Shown: positions 59,534-64,000 of the stretch, one piece after another
Layout of the letters: every line of letters begins with the position of its first letter
How positions within the stretch are numbered: position 1 is the first letter of the stretch
Notes under the pieces: model-generated
Databases searched by the model: none
Seen by the model: the letters and a program-made list of their open reading frames with translations, nothing else
Told to the model about the DNA's origin: nothing
Position numbers and translations under genes: made by a program
Source of the DNA: Rhodococcus sp. SBT000017
Lineage (GTDB): Bacteria > Actinomycetota > Actinomycetes > Mycobacteriales > Mycobacteriaceae
NCBI RefSeq assembly: GCF_003688915.1
Contig: NZ_REFU01000001.1
Coordinates: 558,001 to 622,000 of the forward strand
DNA: 64,000 nt
Direction: 5' to 3'

Positions 59534-62464
59534 GTGGCGGATCGCCTGATAGTGCGAGGTGCACGGGAGCACAATCTGCGGGGAGTCGACATCGACCTGC
59601 CGCGGGATGCGCTGATCGTGTTCACGGGTCTGTCCGGCTCGGGCAAGTCGTCCCTCGCCTTCGACACGATCTTCGCCGAAGGGCAGCGTCGCTACGTCGA
59701 GTCGTTGTCCGCATACGCGCGACAGTTCCTCGGTCAGATGGACAAGCCGGACGTCGATTTCATCGAGGGCCTCTCGCCTGCGGTCTCCATCGATCAGAAG
59801 TCGACCAACCGCAACCCGCGATCGACCGTGGGCACCATCACCGAGGTCTACGACTACCTCCGTCTGTTGTACGCGCGTGCGGGAACGGCTCACTGCCCCG
59901 TGTGCCGCGAACAGATCGCGAAGCAGACTCCGCAGCAGATCGTCGATCAGGTGCTGGACATGGAGGAGGGCCTGAAGTTTCAGGTTCTCGCCCCGGTGGT
60001 GCGTACCCGTAAGGGCGAGTTCGTCGACCTGTTCGATTCGCTCAACACCCAGGGCTACTCGCGTGTTCGGGTCGACGGCGTCGTACATCAGCTCACGAGC
60101 CCGCCGGTGCTCAAGAAGCAGGAAAAGCACGACATCGAGGTCGTCGTCGACCGCCTGACCGTCAAGTCGAGTTCGAAGCAGCGGCTGACCGATTCGGTGG
60201 AAACCGCCCTTCGGTTGGCCGACGGCATCGTGGTGCTCGATTTCGTCGACCGTGACGAGAATGCGTCGGACCGTGAGCGCCGGTTCTCCGAGAAGCTCGC
60301 CTGCCCCAACGGTCACCCGTTGTCGATCGACGATCTCGAACCTCGGTCGTTCTCCTTCAACTCGCCGTACGGTGCGTGCCCGGATTGCGTCGGGCTCGGC
60401 GTCCGCAAGGAGGTCGACCCGGAGCTGGTCGTTCCAGACGGCGATCTCAGCCTCGCGGACGGTGCCATCGCACCGTGGTCGATGGGCCAGACGTCGGAGT
60501 ACTTCGGTCGCCTGCTGTCCGGGCTCGCCGACGCCATGGGATTCGACCTGAACGCGCCGTGGAACAAGCTGCCCGCCAAGGTCAAGCGTGCGGTCCTCGA
60601 GGGCAGCGATCACCAGGTGCACGTGAAGTACAAAAACCGCTACGGCCGCACGCGGTCGTACTACGCCGAGTTCGAGGGTGTGATGCCGTTCCTGCACCGC
60701 CGGTTGGAGCAGACCGAGTCCGAGCAGATGAAGGAACGCTACGACGGCTACATGCGCGACGTGCCGTGTCCCACCTGCAACGGTGCCAGGCTGCGGCCCG
60801 AGATCCTGTCGGTGACGATCGCGGCGGGCGACTTCGGGCCGAAGTCGATCGCCGAGGTGTGCGAGTTGTCGATCGCCGACACCGCAGATTTCCTGAACAG
60901 CCTCACTCTCGGTCGCCGCGAGGAAGCAATCGCAGGTCAGGTCCTCAAAGAGGTGCAGGCTCGGCTCGGCTTCCTGTTGGACGTCGGTCTGGAATACCTG
61001 TCACTGGCCAGGACCGCCGGCTCGCTGTCCGGCGGCGAGGCCCAGCGCATCCGACTCGCCACCCAGATCGGGTCGGGACTCGTCGGCGTTCTGTACGTCC
61101 TCGACGAGCCCTCGATCGGACTGCATCAGCGCGACAACCGTCGGCTCATCGACACGTTGACGCGGCTGCGCGATCTCGGGAACACGTTGATCGTCGTCGA
61201 GCACGACGAGGACACCATCCGCACCTCCGATTGGATCGTCGACATCGGTCCATTGGCGGGTGAGCACGGTGGACGCGTCGTGCACAGCGGTTCGTACGAG
61301 GACCTGCTGACCAACGAGGAATCGTTGACCGGTGCGTACCTGTCCGGGCGGATGGAAATTCCGCTGCCCGACACCCGTCGTGTCGTGGACAAGAAGCGTC
61401 AGGTCACCGTGGTCGGTGCCCGAGAGCACAACCTCCGCGGCATCGACGTCAGCTTCCCGCTCGGCGTGCTGACCTCGGTCACCGGGGTGTCGGGTTCGGG
61501 CAAGTCCACGCTCGTCAACGACATCCTCGCGACGGTGATGGCGAACAAGCTCAACGGTGCCCGTCAGGTTCCCGGTCGGCACACGCGCATCAACGGACTC
61601 GATCAGCTCGACAAGCTCGTGCGGGTGGACCAGTCGCCGATCGGACGCACACCGCGCTCGAACGCGGCAACGTACACCGGGGTGTTCGACAAGATCCGCA
61701 CCCTGTTCGCGGCGACAACCGAGGCCAAGGTGCGCGGCTATCAGCCCGGTCGATTCTCGTTCAACGTCAAGGGCGGCCGGTGCGAGGCATGCTCGGGAGA
61801 CGGCACCCTCAAGATCGAGATGAACTTCCTGCCGGACGTCTACGTTCCGTGCGAGGTCTGTGAGGGTGCGCGGTACAACCGCGAGACACTCGAGGTCCAT
61901 TACAAGGGCAAGACCATCGCCGAGGTCCTGGACATGCCGATCGAGGAGGCCGCCGACTTCTTCGAGGCCATCACCTCGATCCACCGTTACCTCAAGACGC
62001 TCGTCGAGGTCGGTCTCGGGTACGTCCGCCTCGGCCAACCGGCAACGACGTTGTCCGGCGGCGAGGCGCAGCGCGTCAAACTGGCCGCAGAATTGCAGAA
62101 GCGGTCCACCGGCCGTACGGTCTACATCCTCGACGAACCGACCACCGGCTTGCACTTCGAGGACATTCGCAAGTTGCTCGGCGTCGTGAACGGTCTCGTG
62201 GACAAGGGCAATACGGTGATCGTGATCGAGCACAATCTCGACGTCATCAAGGTCTCGGACTGGGTCATCGACATGGGTCCCGAAGGCGGCTCCGGCGGCG
62301 GAATGGTTGTGGCGCAAGGGGATCCGGAGGCCGTGGCCGCGGTTTCCGAGAGCTACACCGGCAAGTTCCTTCAGGAGGCGCTCACTCGTGAGTCCGTCGT
62401 CGCTCCGCCGGTGAAGGCCGCTCCGAAGAAGCGCAGGCCTCGCAAGGTCGCCGCTGTCCGATAA
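59534..62464 (+). CDS. uvrA: UvrABC excinuclease subunit A
   Basis: 976 residues. Two ABC ATPase modules: Walker [18 protein letters not shown] and [16 protein letters not shown], signatures [18 protein letters not shown] and [18 protein letters not shown], and zinc-finger modules with CPVCREQ / [12 protein letters not shown] and [14 protein letters not shown] / [10 protein letters not shown]. UvrA loads UvrB at lesions. GTG 59,534 is preceded by GAAGGGA eight bases upstream and begins [20 protein letters not shown], the family's standard start. A Lys/Arg-rich tail ends the protein. Confidence 0.98.
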   Translation: MADRLIVRGAREHNLRGVDIDLPRDALIVFTGLSGSGKSSLAFDTIFAEGQRRYVESLSAYARQFLGQMDKPDVDFIEGLSPAVSIDQKSTNRNPRSTVGTITEVYDYLRLLYARAGTAHCPVCREQIAKQTPQQIVDQVLDMEEGLKFQVLAPVVRTRKGEFVDLFDSLNTQGYSRVRVDGVVHQLTSPPVLKKQEKHDIEVVVDRLTVKSSSKQRLTDSVETALRLADGIVVLDFVDRDENASDRERRFSEKLACPNGHPLSIDDLEPRSFSFNSPYGACPDCVGLGVRKEVDPELVVPDGDLSLADGAIAPWSMGQTSEYFGRLLSGLADAMGFDLNAPWNKLPAKVKRAVLEGSDHQVHVKYKNRYGRTRSYYAEFEGVMPFLHRRLEQTESEQMKERYDGYMRDVPCPTCNGARLRPEILSVTIAAGDFGPKSIAEVCELSIADTADFLNSLTLGRREEAIAGQVLKEVQARLGFLLDVGLEYLSLARTAGSLSGGEAQRIRLATQIGSGLVGVLYVLDEPSIGLHQRDNRRLIDTLTRLRDLGNTLIVVEHDEDTIRTSDWIVDIGPLAGEHGGRVVHSGSYEDLLTNEESLTGAYLSGRMEIPLPDTRRVVDKKRQVTVVGAREHNLRGIDVSFPLGVLTSVTGVSGSGKSTLVNDILATVMANKLNGARQVPGRHTRINGLDQLDKLVRVDQSPIGRTPRSNAATYTGVFDKIRTLFAATTEAKVRGYQPGRFSFNVKGGRCEACSGDGTLKIEMNFLPDVYVPCEVCEGARYNRETLEVHYKGKTIAEVLDMPIEEAADFFEAITSIHRYLKTLVEVGLGYVRLGQPATTLSGGEAQRVKLAAELQKRSTGRTVYILDEPTTGLHFEDIRKLLGVVNGLVDKGNTVIVIEHNLDVIKVSDWVIDMGPEGGSGGGMVVAQGDPEAVAAVSESYTGKFLQEALTRESVVAPPVKAAPKKRRPRKVAAVR

Positions 62465-62496
62465 GCGCAGCAGACAGGGGTAACAGCCCGCGCACG

Positions 62497-62534
62497 ACGA
62501 AGCCGCATCCGGTACTCACCGGATGCGGCTTCGT
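62497..62534. terminator. Terminator after uvrA
   Basis: Perfect 17-bp inverted repeat (ACGAAGCCGCATCCGGT with its complement, loop ACTC) between convergent uvrA and the DUF1844 gene. Confidence 0.85.
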
Positions 62535-62560
62535 GTGTGTCTACTTCGCTGGTGTTCTGC

Positions 62561-62941
62561 TCAGTGCACCGGACCGGTGTACTTCTCGCCCGGGCCCTTT
62601 CCTGGCTCGTCCGGGTGGGCAGATGCTTCCCGGAATGCGCGCTGCAGTGCCTGCAGCCCGTCGCGAATGGGTCCGGCATGGGGGCCGAGGTATTCCACCG
62701 ACGCGGTGACCAGGCCTGCCAATGCGGTGATGACGCGTCGTGCCTCGTCGAGGTCCAGGTAGGGGCTCTCCGCGGGATCCGGCTCGGAGAGACCCAACTT
62801 CTCGGCTGCAGAACTCATCAGCATCACCGCAGCGCGGCTGATGACCTCGACCGCGGGGACCTCGGCGAGTTCACGGACTTCGGGCTCGGCACCCAGGGGG
62901 TCGGCACCTGCGGCATCGTCGGGATTGGGGGAGCTGGTCAT
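62561..62941 (-). CDS. DUF1844 family protein
   Basis: 126 residues from ATG 62,941. The core VEVISRAAVMLMSSAAEKLG then DEARRVITALAGLVTASVEY and LQALQRAFREASA is the helical DUF1844 signature. Acidic N-terminal extension. Function unknown; it is regularly found next to infC in actinobacteria and is divergent from it here. Confidence 0.85.
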   Translation of the reverse strand: MTSSPNPDDAAGADPLGAEPEVRELAEVPAVEVISRAAVMLMSSAAEKLGLSEPDPAESPYLDLDEARRVITALAGLVTASVEYLGPHAGPIRDGLQALQRAFREASAHPDEPGKGPGEKYTGPVH

Positions 62942-63014
62942 GCCTACGAGAATCCCACGCCGCCTTCGGCCGGCAGAATCGGGTGCCGACGCTGTCCGGG
63001 GCGATCGGGCTCGA

Positions 63015-63044
63015 TTGTCGGTTTCTCGAATCGGCTGGTAGTGT
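63015..63044 (+). promoter_or_regulatory. Probable infC promoter
   Basis: TTGTCG (63,015-63,020), an 18-bp spacer and TAGTGT (63,039-63,044), about 350 bp upstream of infC. This implies a long leader transcript. Confidence 0.45.
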
Positions 63045-63256
63045 GACTCGACGACCGTCTTCGGCGTGCGCTCCTCGATGGAGTTCACCGCACGGAGGCA
63101 GCAAGTGGAGCCCGACTCCCACCGGCACGTAGCCTTCAACAAGCTACTTCCGGTCCGGTCGCACGATGGAGATCTTACCGATTTCCGCTGTGCTTCCTCC
63201 CAGTGAGGAGACTGTACGACGATGGTTGTCGTGCGGATCGACCGGTCGACATCGGG

Positions 63257-63292
63257 CCCTGCTATCGGATCACACCGAGAGCAGGGTTTTTT
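63257..63292 (+). terminator. Attenuator-like intrinsic terminator in the infC leader
   Basis: CCCTGCT / AGCAGGG stem with an inner TCGG/CCGA stem, followed by six Ts, 110 bp before infC on its own strand. A run of six Ts is unusual here, as the other hairpins listed in the window have none. Being inside the leader of a ribosomal operon, it suggests regulated read-through. Confidence 0.75.
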
Positions 63293-63402
63293 CGTTGCAG
63301 CGGTTCGCATCGCTGCGGGGAATGTCGAGGATCGACGGCGACGGGCTGTGCCAGTGGCAGGCGGTCGGGTTACACACCACACCGCACTACCTAGGAGGCC
63401 CC

Positions 63403-64000
63403 ATCAGCACTGAGACCCGCATCAACGATCGCATCCGAGTTCCCGAGGTCCGGCTTGTCGGACCGGGCGGTGAACAGGTGGGGATCGTGCGTGTTGAAGA
63501 TGCACTCCGCTTGGCTCTCGAAGCCGACCTCGACCTTGTAGAAGTAGCTCCCGACGCACGTCCGCCGGTCTGCAAGATCATGGACTACGGGAAGTTCAAG
63601 TACGAGGCTGCGCAGAAGGCGCGCGAATCGCGCAAGAACCAGACGCTGACCGTCATCAAGGAGCAGAAGCTCCGTCCCAAGATCGACGCACACGACTACG
63701 AGACGAAGAAGCGCAACGTCGTTCGCTTCCTCGAAGCCGGCTCGAAGGTCAAGGTCACCATCATGTTCCGCGGCCGCGAGCAGTCGCGTCCCGAACTCGG
63801 CTTCCGTCTGCTGCAGCGCCTGGGCGCGGACGTCGCGGAGCTCGGCTTCGTGGAGACCTCGGCCAAGCAGGACGGCCGCAATATGACGATGGTGTTGGCA
63901 CCGCACAAGGGTGCCAAGACTCGCGTCAAGGCACAGGAGAGCGCAGCGGCTCCGCCCGCGCAGCGCGCACCGGCCCCCGCGCCGGAACAGCCCGCCGACG
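63403..64000 (+). CDS. infC: Translation initiation factor IF-3 (3' end outside window), ATC start
   Basis: 199 codons visible, running off the window edge. Begins with [20 protein letters not shown] and shows the IF-3 core: [80 protein letters not shown]. The C-terminus is a Pro/Ala-rich extension. The start is the non-standard codon ATC at 63,403, with a perfect AGGAGG four bases upstream. IF-3 genes are known to use rare starts (ATT in E. coli) because the factor rejects them, giving autoregulation. There is no ATG, GTG or TTG in frame before the conserved N-terminus. Confidence 0.93.
   Translation, partial: MSTETRINDRIRVPEVRLVGPGGEQVGIVRVEDALRLALEADLDLVEVAPDARPPVCKIMDYGKFKYEAAQKARESRKNQTLTVIKEQKLRPKIDAHDYETKKRNVVRFLEAGSKVKVTIMFRGREQSRPELGFRLLQRLGADVAELGFVETSAKQDGRNMTMVLAPHKGAKTRVKAQESAAAPPAQRAPAPAPEQPAD

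Larger units (their letters stand above)
62942..63402 (+). other. infC leader region (461 bp without a standard gene)
   Basis: Contains a promoter-like pair and a T6 hairpin (listed separately) before the infC ribosome site. An open frame begins at ATG 63,222 ([20 protein letters not shown]), with GAGGAG about ten bases upstream. It crosses the hairpin and ends at 63,413 after the infC start, so it could encode a leader peptide coupling ribosome position to termination, but this is uncertain. Confidence 0.5.

Overview
The window is high-GC actinobacterial chromosome, most likely Rhodococcus or a close relative. Evidence is the gene order trpB-trpA-lgt-(two TM2 proteins)-gltBD-pyk-tesB, then pdtaR, polA, rpsA, coaE-GrpB, uvrB, a universal stress protein, uvrA and infC. 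This matches the mycobacterial order around Rv1612-Rv1641, with GTG/TTG starts, 4-bp start/stop overlaps and GC-rich hairpin terminators. Identification is from recalled family and synteny knowledge; no search was run.

Left chromosomal arm (1-15.6 kb): the end of the tryptophan operon running into lgt and two TM2-domain membrane proteins, glutamate synthase (gltB, gltD), pyruvate kinase, acyl-CoA thioesterase II, a DNA-deoxyinosine glycosylase-like protein, a DUF1772 protein facing an AraC regulator, and a small AAA ATPase.

Integrated element (15,636-29,381, about 13.7 kb): it lies between 28-bp direct repeats derived from the 3' end of a tRNA gene (anticodon CAA). From the right end it carries a tyrosine integrase coupled to an HTH repressor, a divergent excisionase, a P-loop replication protein (DUF3987-like), a 556-bp structured AT-rich gap that looks like an origin, a small-terminase-like HTH protein, a serine resolvase with a 24-bp dyad just upstream of it, a block of unknown cargo genes, a large terminase, and a chain of tiny overlapping genes. 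A terminator then separates a two-gene module at the left end: a HEAGH metallopeptidase-like protein and a protein with a HEPN-type Rx4H motif. No portal, capsid, protease or tail gene is recognisable. The layout suggests a phage satellite or packaging-competent island, possibly carrying defence cargo; a pared-down prophage is the alternative.

Right chromosomal arm (29.4-64 kb): the target tRNA, the ANTAR regulator pdtaR, a branched-chain amino-acid-type ABC transporter (lipoprotein convergent with livFGMH; LivH has an unusual secreted N-terminal domain), polA, thioredoxin, a GlxA-type regulator, an isocitrate/isopropylmalate-dehydrogenase-family enzyme, a methyltransferase, rpsA, the coaE-GrpB fusion, a DUF402 protein, uvrB, a two-gene ABC system whose ATPase is fused to a secreted alpha/beta-hydrolase, a universal stress protein, a HelD/HelR-type helicase, a DoxX protein with 11-residue repeats, a metallo-beta-lactamase-fold hydrolase, uvrA, a DUF1844 protein, and infC with a rare ATC start behind a T6 attenuator-like hairpin.
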